From: an uncultured Eubacteriales bacterium | GTDB taxonomy: Bacteria > Bacillota > Clostridia > Oscillospirales > CAG-272 | DNA: 64,000 bases | Assembly: GCA_934378145.1 (NCBI GenBank) | Contig: CAKXXW010000003.1 | Coordinates: 1-64,000 of the forward strand | Direction of reading: 5' to 3' | Part shown: positions 7,183 through 14,238 of the stretch, piece after piece | Position numbering within the stretch: position 1 is the first letter of the stretch | How the letters are laid out: each line of letters begins with the position of its first letter | Notes under the pieces: generated by a model | Database searches by the model: none | What the model saw: the letters and a program-made list of their open reading frames with translations, nothing else | Told to the model about the DNA's origin: nothing | Made by a program: the position numbers and the translations under genes

Positions 7183-8214
7183 TCAGTTGAGTTCGGAGAA
7201 GTATTTGATGGTACGGACCATCTGGCTGGTGTAGCTGTTCTCGTTGTCGTACCACGAAACGACCTGTACCTGATAGGTGTCGTCGTCGATCTTGGCGACC
7301 ATGGTCTGGGTGGCGTCGAAGAGCGAGCCGTAGCGCATACCGATAACATCGGAGGATACGATGGGATCCTCGTTGTAGCCGTAGGACTCGTTGGAGGCAG
7401 CCTTCATAGCGGCGTTGATGCCTTCCTTCGTGACATCCTTGCCCTTGACGACGGCGACGAGAATGGTCGTCGAACCGGTGCAGGTAGGAACACGCTGAGC
7501 CGAGCCGATGAGCTTGCCGTTCAGTTCGGGAATGACAAGGCCGATAGCCTTCGCGGCGCCGGTGGAGTTCGGAACGATGTTCTGAGCGCCGGCACGGGCA
7601 CGACGGAGGTCACCCTTTCTGTGGGGGCCGTCAAGGATCATCTGGTCGCCGGTGTAGGCATGGACTGTGGTCATGATACCCGACTGGATGGGAGCGTAGT
7701 CGTTAAGAGCCTTAGCCATGGGGGCGAGGCAGTTGGTGGTGCAGGATGCCGCAGAGATGATCTGGTCATCGGCGGTAAGGGTATTGTTGTTTACATTGAA
7801 GACGATGGTCTTGAGATCGTTTCCGGCGGGAGCGGAAATGACGACCTTCTTTGCGCCTGCGTTGATGTGTGCCATGGACTTCTCTTTCGAGCAGTAGAAT
7901 CCGGTGCATTCGAGAACGACATCAACACCGAGCTTGCCCCAAGGGCAGTTGTTCGCGTCCTTCTCGGCGTAGATCTTGATCTCCTTGCCGTCGACTACGA
8001 TCGAATCCTCGGTGGCTTCGACGGTGTGAAGGTTTTCGCCGAGCTTTCCGCAGTACGAACCCTGAGCGGTATCATACTTGAGAAGGTGAGCGAGCATTGC
8101 GGGAGCGGTAAGGTCGTTGATAGCGACTACCTCGTAGCCCTCTGCTCCGAACATCTGGCGGAATGCGAGACGGCCGATGCGTCCGAAACCGTTAATGGCA
8201 ACTTTTACTGACAT
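7183..8214 (-). CDS. gap: Glyceraldehyde-3-phosphate dehydrogenase
   Basis: NAD-dependent glycolytic oxidation and phosphorylation of glyceraldehyde-3-phosphate. N-terminal INGFGRIGRLAFRQ Rossmann motif, INDL (Asp35, NAD preference), and catalytic Cys158 in SAASCTTNCLAP. The S-loop region contains HRKGDLRRARAGAQNIVP, then the C-terminal SWYDNE motif. 343 aa, normal. RBS ACGGAGG lies 10 bp before the ATG. Monocistronic: promoter around 8284, terminators at 7098-7165. No pgk/tpi neighbours. Confidence 0.97.
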   Translation of the reverse strand: MSVKVAINGFGRIGRLAFRQMFGAEGYEVVAINDLTAPAMLAHLLKYDTAQGSYCGKLGENLHTVEATEDSIVVDGKEIKIYAEKDANNCPWGKLGVDVVLECTGFYCSKEKSMAHINAGAKKVVISAPAGNDLKTIVFNVNNNTLTADDQIISAASCTTNCLAPMAKALNDYAPIQSGIMTTVHAYTGDQMILDGPHRKGDLRRARAGAQNIVPNSTGAAKAIGLVIPELNGKLIGSAQRVPTCTGSTTILVAVVKGKDVTKEGINAAMKAASNESYGYNEDPIVSSDVIGMRYGSLFDATQTMVAKIDDDTYQVQVVSWYDNENSYTSQMVRTIKYFSELN

Positions 8215-8283
8215 TTTTGATTATCCTCCGTAAATTTAGATTTTCAAAATCTTCCAAATACATATTGTAACTCAAACGCGCCG

Positions 8284-8289
8284 ATTATA
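8284..8289 (-). promoter_or_regulatory. -10 box of the gap promoter
   Basis: TATAAT on the minus strand, 70 bp upstream of the gap ATG. No good -35 at 17 bp (TAAATT); the AT-rich sequence upstream may compensate. Confidence 0.5.
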
Positions 8290-8377
8290 CAAGAGGTTTG
8301 TGCAAAATTTATCAATTTTGTCACATTGCACCTTGAAACAGGTCAGCGGACCCCTCTTTTTTGTGATTTTTCGGGCA

Positions 8378-10072
8378 TTATTTTATAAGATGACGCTTTA
8401 TTTTCCTTGAAGTGGTCTTTTCAAACTCGGTGCGGCGGATCTCGATGCCCTTGATCTGCTTATACGATACAAGTCCGCGGTTCATCTCCGCGATATCTCC
8501 GCGCAGCCCCTCGATTATCTTCTCATCCGATGCTCCGGCGGGGAATTTCGTGAGATCGGGGTAGATGATGGCGGTGAGGATCACGCTCTCGCCCTTCTTT
8601 CTGCCGATGACGACACCCTCGGTGACTCTCGGAAGCTCGACGAGCTTGTCTTCGATCTCCTCGGGGAAGACATTCTTGCCGTTTTCGAGGACGATGACGA
8701 ACTTCTTGCGTCCGGTGATGAAAATGTAGCCGTCCTTGTCCATGTATCCTATATCGCCGGTGCGGAACCAGCCGTCGAAGGTGAACGCTTCGGCGGTAGC
8801 CTCCGGATTCTTGTAGTACCCGAGCATTACATTGTCGCCGCGGACCTGGATCTCTCCCTCCTCAAGTCCCGCGTCATTGATCCTCTCGGCGTCGATGCGG
8901 ACGCGGCAACAGGGGACAGAGGGTCCGACCGAGCCGCGCTTCGGTGCATAGTAGGGATTGACCGAGATGAGAGGCGAACATTCGGTGATGCCGTAGCCCT
9001 CGTAGACATCTATCCCAAGCTCCTCAAGGCATTCCGCGATCGTGGGATTCATTGCCGCTCCGCCGCAGATTATCTTGTTTATCCTGCCGCCGAAGTTATT
9101 CAGCACCTCGGCAAACAGTTTGCGACGCGCGTCGATTCCGACCTTGCGGAGAAGCTCGGAGGTCGTCATGGCGAGGGTGAGCTTCTTGTCCTTGCCGGTC
9201 TTCTTTGCTTCGTCCCAGATGCGCTTGTAGAAGGTATTTACGATAAGCGGTACGAGGACGAGTCCGGTGGGCTTGAATTCCTTATAGTTTTTCAGAAGGT
9301 GCTTGAGCGAATCGTTTATGCCTATGTTCATACCGTACCCGAGAGCCGCGAGCATACAGCAAAGCTCGTAGGTGTGGTGTAGCGGAAGGGTCGATACTAT
9401 CGTATCATCGGGGAAGAATTCGACCGAGAGTCCGCCGCCGTTGACCGCGGCGATGACATTGCGCTCCGAGAGCATGACGCACTTGCTCGTGCCGGTCGTG
9501 CCGGAGGTGAAGAGCATGACAGCCATTCTGTCCTGATCGGTGAGCGGGAATGTATAGCCGGCGGATGCCGCCTTGCCCTTTTCCTTAAGGTCGGAAAGGC
9601 TGAGGATCGCGGGATCGTCGGTGTTTTCCTCCGGCGACATCGGGATGAAGTGCTTCACCGTCGGGAGCTTTCCGATATAGGGTGCGAATTTTGCGTTGAA
9701 GGCGTCCGAATATATCACGGCGTCGGCTTCCGCAAATTCAAGGAAGCCGAGAAGCTCGCCGAAGTTAAGCTCGCGGTCGAGCGGGATCGCAACATTGCCC
9801 GACGCGACGGCGGCTATGTAGGATGCGACCCATTCGGGCGAGGTCTCGCCGACGATGGCGATCCTTTTGTCTTTGAAACCGAGCGAGGCAAAGCCCGCGC
9901 TCTCATAAAGTATCGAATCGGCAAGCTCGCGGTAGCTCATATTGTGGAGCGTGCGGGAGCGGTCGAACCACATGAAGGCATTCTTGCTCCCGTGTCCGCG
10001 AAGCACATCGCAGAGCATACTCATTGATGTGAGGACTTTGAACTGTCTTTCTGTTTTTTTCTTTTTGTGCAT
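8378..10072 (-). CDS. AMP-dependent acyl-CoA synthetase/ligase family protein
   Basis: Adenylate-forming enzyme, 564 aa. P-loop MLFTSGTTGTSKCVMLSE (about residues 185-203); the GYGITECSPL motif; YKNPEATAEAFTFDGWFRTGDIGYMDKDG (adenylation core and hinge); GRKKFVIVLENGKNVFPEE in the C-terminal lid. The closest family is long-chain fatty-acyl-CoA synthetase (FadD/AAS-like), probably activating fatty acids for CoA or ACP transfer; exact substrate unknown. RBS AAGGAG lies 7 bp before the ATG. The membrane zinc-ribbon gene lies 33 bp upstream on the same strand, so the two likely form an operon. Confidence 0.88.
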   Translation of the reverse strand: MHKKKKTERQFKVLTSMSMLCDVLRGHGSKNAFMWFDRSRTLHNMSYRELADSILYESAGFASLGFKDKRIAIVGETSPEWVASYIAAVASGNVAIPLDRELNFGELLGFLEFAEADAVIYSDAFNAKFAPYIGKLPTVKHFIPMSPEENTDDPAILSLSDLKEKGKAASAGYTFPLTDQDRMAVMLFTSGTTGTSKCVMLSERNVIAAVNGGGLSVEFFPDDTIVSTLPLHHTYELCCMLAALGYGMNIGINDSLKHLLKNYKEFKPTGLVLVPLIVNTFYKRIWDEAKKTGKDKKLTLAMTTSELLRKVGIDARRKLFAEVLNNFGGRINKIICGGAAMNPTIAECLEELGIDVYEGYGITECSPLISVNPYYAPKRGSVGPSVPCCRVRIDAERINDAGLEEGEIQVRGDNVMLGYYKNPEATAEAFTFDGWFRTGDIGYMDKDGYIFITGRKKFVIVLENGKNVFPEEIEDKLVELPRVTEGVVIGRKKGESVILTAIIYPDLTKFPAGASDEKIIEGLRGDIAEMNRGLVSYKQIKGIEIRRTEFEKTTSRKIKRHLIK

Positions 10073-10105
10073 GGTAATTCTCCTTAAAAAAAATCTGTGC
10101 GGCGC

Positions 10106-10507
10106 TTATCCCTTGACGCCGAAGCGCCTGCCGCACCTCGGGCAGATGACCGTGTGGTTTCCTTTTGCGCGCGGAAGTCTTATGACCGCGCGGCAACCGG
10201 GGCATTTGCGGTAGATGTGTGTCTTGCAGTCACGGATGCGGAAAAACTGAAGTCTGAAGAAGCGTCCGATCCGCTTGAAGAAGCCGAAGAAGGCGCTGTT
10301 TTCCTTTGCGCGCGCCGATCGGTTATGCGAGAACATTCTGAAATTCGAGTAGGCGAGAAGTGCTATCGAGGGTATCCAGAATACCCAGTGCAGAAGTGCG
10401 GCAAGGATCGCGAAGATGAGTGCCGAGAAGGTCAGCACATAATAGAGATAATCTATCCCGTACATTCCGCCGAATGTGCGGATGAACCACTGTTTGAAGT
10501 TTTCCAT
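10106..10507 (-). CDS. Small membrane protein with C-terminal zinc ribbon
   Basis: 133 aa. Residues 18-52 form one or two hydrophobic helices, followed by a basic aromatic region (FKRIGRFFRLQFFRIR). The C-terminus holds CPGC and CPRC, 18 residues apart, the pattern of a zinc ribbon. AAGGAGGG precedes the ATG. I do not recognise a named family. It is upstream of the acyl-CoA synthetase-like gene in the same direction, with a 33-bp gap. Confidence 0.7.
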   Translation of the reverse strand: MENFKQWFIRTFGGMYGIDYLYYVLTFSALIFAILAALLHWVFWIPSIALLAYSNFRMFSHNRSARAKENSAFFGFFKRIGRFFRLQFFRIRDCKTHIYRKCPGCRAVIRLPRAKGNHTVICPRCGRRFGVKG

Positions 10508-10606
10508 AAAGCCCTCCTTGCCCCATTTTAACCTTCATCTTAACATCAACATATGAAAAAAAGTGACGGAGCAGTGTAAATTTTCATCTTATAGAAAAAA
10601 CACGCG

Positions 10607-10643
10607 AAAAAAGTCCGCAAGACACCGTCTTCCGGACTTTTTT
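10607..10643. terminator. Bidirectional terminator downstream of the small RNA
   Basis: Outer stem 10607-10617/10633-10643 (AAAAAAGTCCG and complement) plus inner stem 10619-10623/10627-10631; A6 and T6 at the ends make it functional both ways. It backs up the small-RNA terminator before the gene at 10507. Confidence 0.85.
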
Positions 10644-10651
10644 GTTTTATG

Positions 10652-10803
10652 AAAAAAAGGTCGACCCGACCGACATTGGGGGGTGTTCGGCCGGGTCGTG
10701 TCTGCGCCAACAAACGCAGACAAAAAAACTTATTGGCAGACGGTATAGAGGGGGGACCGTTTGCCGGAAAGTTGTCTTGATACGGAGAAAACCTTTCTCC
10801 GAT
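10652..10803 (-). ncRNA. Candidate ~150-nt small RNA with two C6 loops
   Basis: A complete minus-strand transcription unit with no convincing ORF. Promoter TTGTGC/17/TATAAT at 10808-10836. Predicted hairpins: 10783-10801 (8-bp stem); 10735-10765 (10 pairs with one mismatch, loop containing CCCCCC); 10699-10722 (perfect 8 bp); and the terminator 10662-10698 (12 bp, one GU, loop also containing CCCCCC), followed by U7. Two exposed hexa-C loops could pair with G-rich ribosome-binding sites, as C-rich loops do in Gram-positive regulatory RNAs. It does not show the 6S, SRP or tmRNA signatures I know. Identity unknown. Confidence 0.6.
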
Positions 10804-10807
10804 TCGC

Positions 10808-10836
10808 ATTATAGCATAGCTTGCCTCTATGCACAA
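10808..10836 (-). promoter_or_regulatory. Promoter of the candidate small RNA
   Basis: Minus strand: TTGTGC (10831-10836), 17 bp, TATAAT (10808-10813). The first hairpin of the RNA begins within a few bases of the predicted start. Confidence 0.7.
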
Positions 10837-10882
10837 GGGGCATGGCTGCACAATTTACAATAAGTTCAACCCGAGTACAACC

Positions 10883-11404
10883 TCAGTTTACTTTTGAGGA
10901 GAAAAAGCCCCTGAGCTTCGGATTTGCGTCGAGTATTCCCGCGAAAACGAGGAATATCGCACAGCCTGCGGTTTCCTGAAGCAGGTTCAGCGGGATCTCG
11001 ACAAGGCAGGTGGTGAAGTTTCCCTGTATCGCCGAGCCGAAGAGGTAGTAGCCCCCGACATTGCAGACGATGCCGAAGCCGAGCGCGAGAAGATTCCTGC
11101 CGCAGAGCAGGCGGGGCGCCTTCCTCCTGAAAAGCAGTGTTGAGAGAGCCTTTATCACGATCGTAGGGGCGATCCAGAGGGGATAGCCCGAGAGAAGATC
11201 GGAGAGTCCGCCTCCGACAGCCGCAGAGATCGCCGCTACGGGGAGAGGAAGTATCACCGATGCAGCGTATATGAAACCGTCACCGAGGTGTATGTATCCG
11301 ACGGGGGTGGGTATCTTGAAGAAGAATGTGCCGACGAAGACGAGTGCGGCGACCGCGGCGCCGAAAACTATGCGGTGAAGAAGGTATTTGTTGTTTTCTT
11401 TCAT
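10883..11404 (-). CDS. ECF transporter S component
   Basis: A 173-aa, roughly six-helix membrane protein. VGTFFFKIPTPVGYIHLGDGFIYAASVILP, with its PTP..Y.HLGDG core, is typical of substrate-binding S components of energy-coupling factor transporters; LSDLLSGYPLWIAPTIVIK follows. S components bind a vitamin or metal and use a shared EcfA/EcfT module; neither is in this window, so this is a solitary, group II-type S component. Substrate unknown. A consensus promoter embedded in a palindrome (11456-11497) drives it, with a 45-nt leader carrying a GCTTTCC/GGAAAGC hairpin but no riboswitch I recognise. Confidence 0.85.
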   Translation of the reverse strand: MKENNKYLLHRIVFGAAVAALVFVGTFFFKIPTPVGYIHLGDGFIYAASVILPLPVAAISAAVGGGLSDLLSGYPLWIAPTIVIKALSTLLFRRKAPRLLCGRNLLALGFGIVCNVGGYYLFGSAIQGNFTTCLVEIPLNLLQETAGCAIFLVFAGILDANPKLRGFFSSKVN

Positions 11405-11455
11405 TTTTCTAACCCTGCTTTCCTTCGCCGGAAAGCGCCTTTTTTTGATGCATAT

Positions 11456-11484
11456 ATTATACTCTGAAGCCGCGCCCGTGTCAA
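11456..11484 (-). promoter_or_regulatory. Consensus promoter of the ECF S-component gene
   Basis: Minus strand: perfect TTGACA (11479-11484), 17 bp, perfect TATAAT (11456-11461). The -35 lies in the loop of the palindrome at 11467-11497. Confidence 0.85.
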
Positions 11485-11497
11485 TCGGGCGCGGCTT
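11467..11497. promoter_or_regulatory. 12-bp inverted repeat enclosing the -35 box
   Basis: Arms 11467-11478 (AAGCCGCGCCCG) and 11486-11497 are perfectly complementary with a 7-nt spacer that contains the TTGACA. It may double as the terminator of the aminotransferase gene that ends at 11502, although no U-tract follows, or act as an operator. Confidence 0.6.
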
Positions 11498-11501
11498 AAT
11501 T

Positions 11502-12620
11502 TCACATATCCGAAAGCACGGAAATAAATGTGTCGGCTTCTTCGGTTTTGTTGAAGATACCGAAACTTACGCGGACGGCTCCTCCCGCGGGGGTGCCGAG
11601 CGTCCTGTGACCGAGGGCGGAGCAGTGATAGCCTCCTCTGACGCAGATACCCTGCTTTGCAAGGTGCGCGGCGACCCTTTCGGACGGGATCCCGTCGACA
11701 GAGAAGAGAAGCACGGCGCCCGGCGAGTCGGGATCGTATATCCTTATTCTCCCGATGCTTTCAAGGCGCTCTCGGTAGGTGTAAAAAAGCTCTTCCTCGT
11801 GTCTGCGGATCTCGTCACTTCCGATCTCGCATATCGCCTTTATGCCCTCGTCGAGCGCGGCGATCGCCGGTGTCGGCATAGTTCCCGCCTCAAATCTTTC
11901 GGGTGAGAAATCCGGCATTTCGCCTTCGAGCGAATTTATGCCGTTGCCGCCTTCGACAAGGCTGCCCGGCATTATCCCTTCGGCAAGGCAGACGGCGCCG
12001 CAGCCCTGTATGCCGTAAAGTCCCTTGTGTCCCGGGAGGCATAGGATGTCTATATTGTCCTTTTCCATATCTATCGGAATGTGTCCGGCAGACTGCGCGG
12101 CGTCGACGACGAAGATGACGCCCTTTCTTCGGCAGAGGCTCCCGATCTCCCTTATCGGCAGGAGCGCCGAGGTGAGGTTCGGGCAGTGCGTACAGACGAG
12201 CATCCTTGTTTTTCTCCCGATAAGGCGCTCGGCTTCGGCAACGGGAGAGCTTCCCGCGTGGGTGCGGAATACATCGTAGGTCACGACGCGCTCTTTTGCG
12301 AGGCGGTATATGGGGCGGAATACAGAGTTATGCTCCATATCCGAGATCACGACATGATCGCCGCGGCGAAGGATCCCCTTTATCGCCGTGTTGAGTGCGT
12401 AGGTCGTGTTGAGCGTGAAGAAGACTCTCTCGGGAGCGCCGACCGAGAAGAAGTCGGACAGCCTTTCACGGCAGGAGAATATCTTCTCGGAAGCCTCGAG
12501 CGCGAGCCTGTGCGAGCCGCGCCCGGGGTTGCCGCAGTAAGTTTCGATGCATTTTCCGACTTCCTTTATCACCGACGGGGGCTTCGGGAAGGTCGTCGCG
12601 GCATTGTCAAGGTATATCAA
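11502..12620 (-). CDS. Class V aminotransferase, cysteine desulfurase-like
   Basis: A PLP enzyme expected to remove sulfur (or selenium) from cysteine. MIYLDNAATTFPKPP start; HNSVFRP block; DAAQSAGHIPIDM; PLP lysine in LPGHKGLYGIQG; candidate persulfide cysteine in GGYHCSALGH. 372 aa, like the SufS/CsdA-type proteins found outside Isc/Suf operons. The start is a TTG that overlaps the DUF3343 stop by 4 bp (TTGA), which couples translation to that putative sulfur/selenium carrier. No IscU/SufU scaffold is adjacent, so a role in Fe-S assembly is less likely than targeted sulfur delivery. Confidence 0.85.
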   Translation of the reverse strand: MIYLDNAATTFPKPPSVIKEVGKCIETYCGNPGRGSHRLALEASEKIFSCRERLSDFFSVGAPERVFFTLNTTYALNTAIKGILRRGDHVVISDMEHNSVFRPIYRLAKERVVTYDVFRTHAGSSPVAEAERLIGRKTRMLVCTHCPNLTSALLPIREIGSLCRRKGVIFVVDAAQSAGHIPIDMEKDNIDILCLPGHKGLYGIQGCGAVCLAEGIMPGSLVEGGNGINSLEGEMPDFSPERFEAGTMPTPAIAALDEGIKAICEIGSDEIRRHEEELFYTYRERLESIGRIRIYDPDSPGAVLLFSVDGIPSERVAAHLAKQGICVRGGYHCSALGHRTLGTPAGGAVRVSFGIFNKTEEADTFISVLSDM

Positions 12621-12865
12621 ATCTTCTCACCGCCCCCCTGGATATACTGAGAGACGGAGATCCTCTCGTTCCTGAATATGCGCCGGACCGCATCGCCCGA
12701 GGCGCAGTAGAATGTCACTCCGTATGCACAGCCGCGGCGCGTTGCCGAGCCGTCGAGCTTGACTATATATGAATAGACCCCGGCACCCTCAAGGAGCTTC
12801 TGCGCCTTGAGCGCAAAGGTCATTGACCTCATTGATGCCGTGCAGAGGTCGTAGCTTCGGTTCAT
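12617..12865 (-). CDS. DUF3343, putative Se/S carrier-like protein
   Basis: 82 aa, start at the ATG of MNRSYDLCTASMRSMTFALK; an upstream in-frame ATG at 12988 would overlap the YlbJ-like gene and lacks a better RBS. The sequence shows the small alpha/beta fold of DUF3343, with a helix around KAQKLLEGAG, then VKLDGSATRRGCAYGVTFYC. The Cys residues in RRGCAYG and FYCAS are the conserved ones I associate with a carrier role. The TTG start of the cysteine desulfurase-like gene overlaps its stop, strongly suggesting the two proteins work together. Confidence 0.75.
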   Translation of the reverse strand: MNRSYDLCTASMRSMTFALKAQKLLEGAGVYSYIVKLDGSATRRGCAYGVTFYCASGDAVRRIFRNERISVSQYIQGGGEKI

Positions 12866-12914
12866 TGTCCGGTATCCTTTCCCGGCAAATATCGTTATTT
12901 GCCCTTCACTGTCA

Positions 12915-13880
12915 TTATATGTCGGATAAAGGGATCCTGACAGAGAACGCGACGAAAAACATTGCCGCCGAGCGCAGGAGAGAGACAAGGAAATATCTTT
13001 TCGGTGAGAGGTCGGAGCCTACTGCCGAGAGTATCTGAAAATGCACCGCAAGCCCCGTCCAGCCGAGAACAGCCGCGACCGTCGGGAGGGGCAGGTCACA
13101 GCCCGTCGCCGCTGTGCAGCCGCCCGTAAGCTCGAAAAGCCCCGCAAGCGCGGCACCTGCGGCGTCCGGAAGGAGGGATGTGAGCGGCGAGAGGGAGGCG
13201 GACAGTGCCGAAAAGAATGCACTGAAGGCGCAGAGCCGTATCATCGCGTCGGCACCCGAATTCACAGATCCGATGAGTGCCGGTATGGATCCGGTGCTTT
13301 CCTCTGCCGCCGGCGCAAAGGAGGGCAGGGCGCCTTTTCTTTTCCTTGACGGGAACGACATTACAACACCCGCCGCGAGCGATAACGCAACGAGTGCGGC
13401 AAATAGGAAGACTCCCGCCCTGCGGCTCCCGAGCATACCGCTCCCGACGGCGTTCATCACGAAAGCGGGGGAGGGGAGGCTTGAGAATGCGAGCAGTCTC
13501 TCGGCTTCATCACGCGAAAGTCCGCCCTGTGCGTAAAGCTCGGCGCAGGTCTTTGCCCCTATCGGAAAACCGCAGAAAAATCCGAGAAGGAGCGCGCACA
13601 TCGCCTCGCCGGGCAGGGAAAAGAGCGCGCGCATCGGGCGCTCGGCGATGCTTCCGAGCTTTTTTGCTCCTCCGAGCCGGACTATGATCCCCGAAAGCAC
13701 CGCGCAGGGGAAGACCGCCGGTACCACAGACATCACCGAGAGCTTCAGCGAGGATATAACGGCATCTCTTGCACCGCCCGTGTCAAGTATAAAAAGTATC
13801 GTCAGCGCCGCCGCCGTGAGGGTCAGGGGGATCGCCCCGCCTGCCTTTCGCGTCGCCGTAATTTTTCGGGTATCAGTCAT
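12915..13880 (-). CDS. YlbJ-like sporulation/nucleoside-recognition membrane protein
   Basis: 322-aa polytopic membrane protein; GGCGGTGG precedes the chosen ATG at 13880 (an upstream ATG would add a 44-residue low-complexity extension). VPAVFPCAVLSGIIV, GFFCGFPIGAKTCAELY and SSLPSPAFVMNAVGSGMLG match the Gate/nucleoside-recognition fold of YlbJ, a protein needed for spore cortex formation in Bacillus. The divergent yqfC-yqfD genes support a sporulation setting. Downstream DUF3343 and the desulfurase lie 49 bp away on the same strand, so they may be cotranscribed. Confidence 0.78.
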   Translation of the reverse strand: MTDTRKITATRKAGGAIPLTLTAAALTILFILDTGGARDAVISSLKLSVMSVVPAVFPCAVLSGIIVRLGGAKKLGSIAERPMRALFSLPGEAMCALLLGFFCGFPIGAKTCAELYAQGGLSRDEAERLLAFSSLPSPAFVMNAVGSGMLGSRRAGVFLFAALVALSLAAGVVMSFPSRKRKGALPSFAPAAEESTGSIPALIGSVNSGADAMIRLCAFSAFFSALSASLSPLTSLLPDAAGAALAGLFELTGGCTAATGCDLPLPTVAAVLGWTGLAVHFQILSAVGSDLSPKRYFLVSLLRSAAMFFVAFSVRIPLSDI

Positions 13881-13941
13881 TCGTCCACCGCCTTTCACAT
13901 AAATATACTTTGAAAATGTTTTGTATATGAGGACGGGCGAT

Positions 13942-14238
13942 ATGAAAAAGAAAAAAGAGAAGAAGGAAAAGAGCCTGCGCGGACTTACGAAGTTCTTTTC
14001 GGAGCGCGACATAGATACCGGCGCGGAATTTTACGCCGAACTTCGCGGCAGGAACAGCATAGCCGTCAGAGGCTGCTTCGGCATCGCGGAATATTCGGAG
14101 GAGCGGATAGGTCTTCGCGTTCCCTCGGGCATCATGACGGTCATGGGCGTGCGCCTTGTCTGCGACAGCTATGTGAACGGTGCGGTCATCGTCAGCGGGC
14201 ATATATCGTCGGTGGTCTTCGGGGAGGATGAGATATGA
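13942..14238 (+). CDS. yqfC: Sporulation protein YqfC
   Basis: 98 aa. The start ATG at 13942 has GAGGACGG upstream; TTG/ATG codons at 13921 and 13927 are in frame but precede that RBS. The family core is present: AVRGCFGIAEYSEERIGLRVPSG, then VCDSYVNGAVIVSGHISSVVF. YqfC is a small mother-cell sporulation protein of unknown mechanism. Its stop overlaps yqfD by 4 bp, matching the conserved yqfC-yqfD-phoH order. Confidence 0.88.
   Translation: MKKKKEKKEKSLRGLTKFFSERDIDTGAEFYAELRGRNSIAVRGCFGIAEYSEERIGLRVPSGIMTVMGVRLVCDSYVNGAVIVSGHISSVVFGEDEI

Noticed and set aside
10652..10803. 6S RNA, SRP RNA or tmRNA
   Set aside because: Ends do not pair as in 6S RNA, no GGAAG/AGCA SRP loop, and no tRNA-like ends or tag frame.
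10642..10863. 73-codon plus-strand frame in the small-RNA region
   Set aside because: No RBS, starts within a terminator T-tract; promoter and U-tract evidence point to the minus strand.
11405..11450. preQ1 or other vitamin riboswitch in the ECF S-component leader
   Set aside because: The 45-nt leader has one hairpin (GCTTTCC/GGAAAGC) but lacks the preQ1-I loop and 3' pairing sequence I know.
12866..12988. Longer N-terminus for the DUF3343 protein
   Set aside because: The extension overlaps the YlbJ-like gene, reads as its out-of-frame shadow, and the internal ATG has its own upstream AAAGGA.
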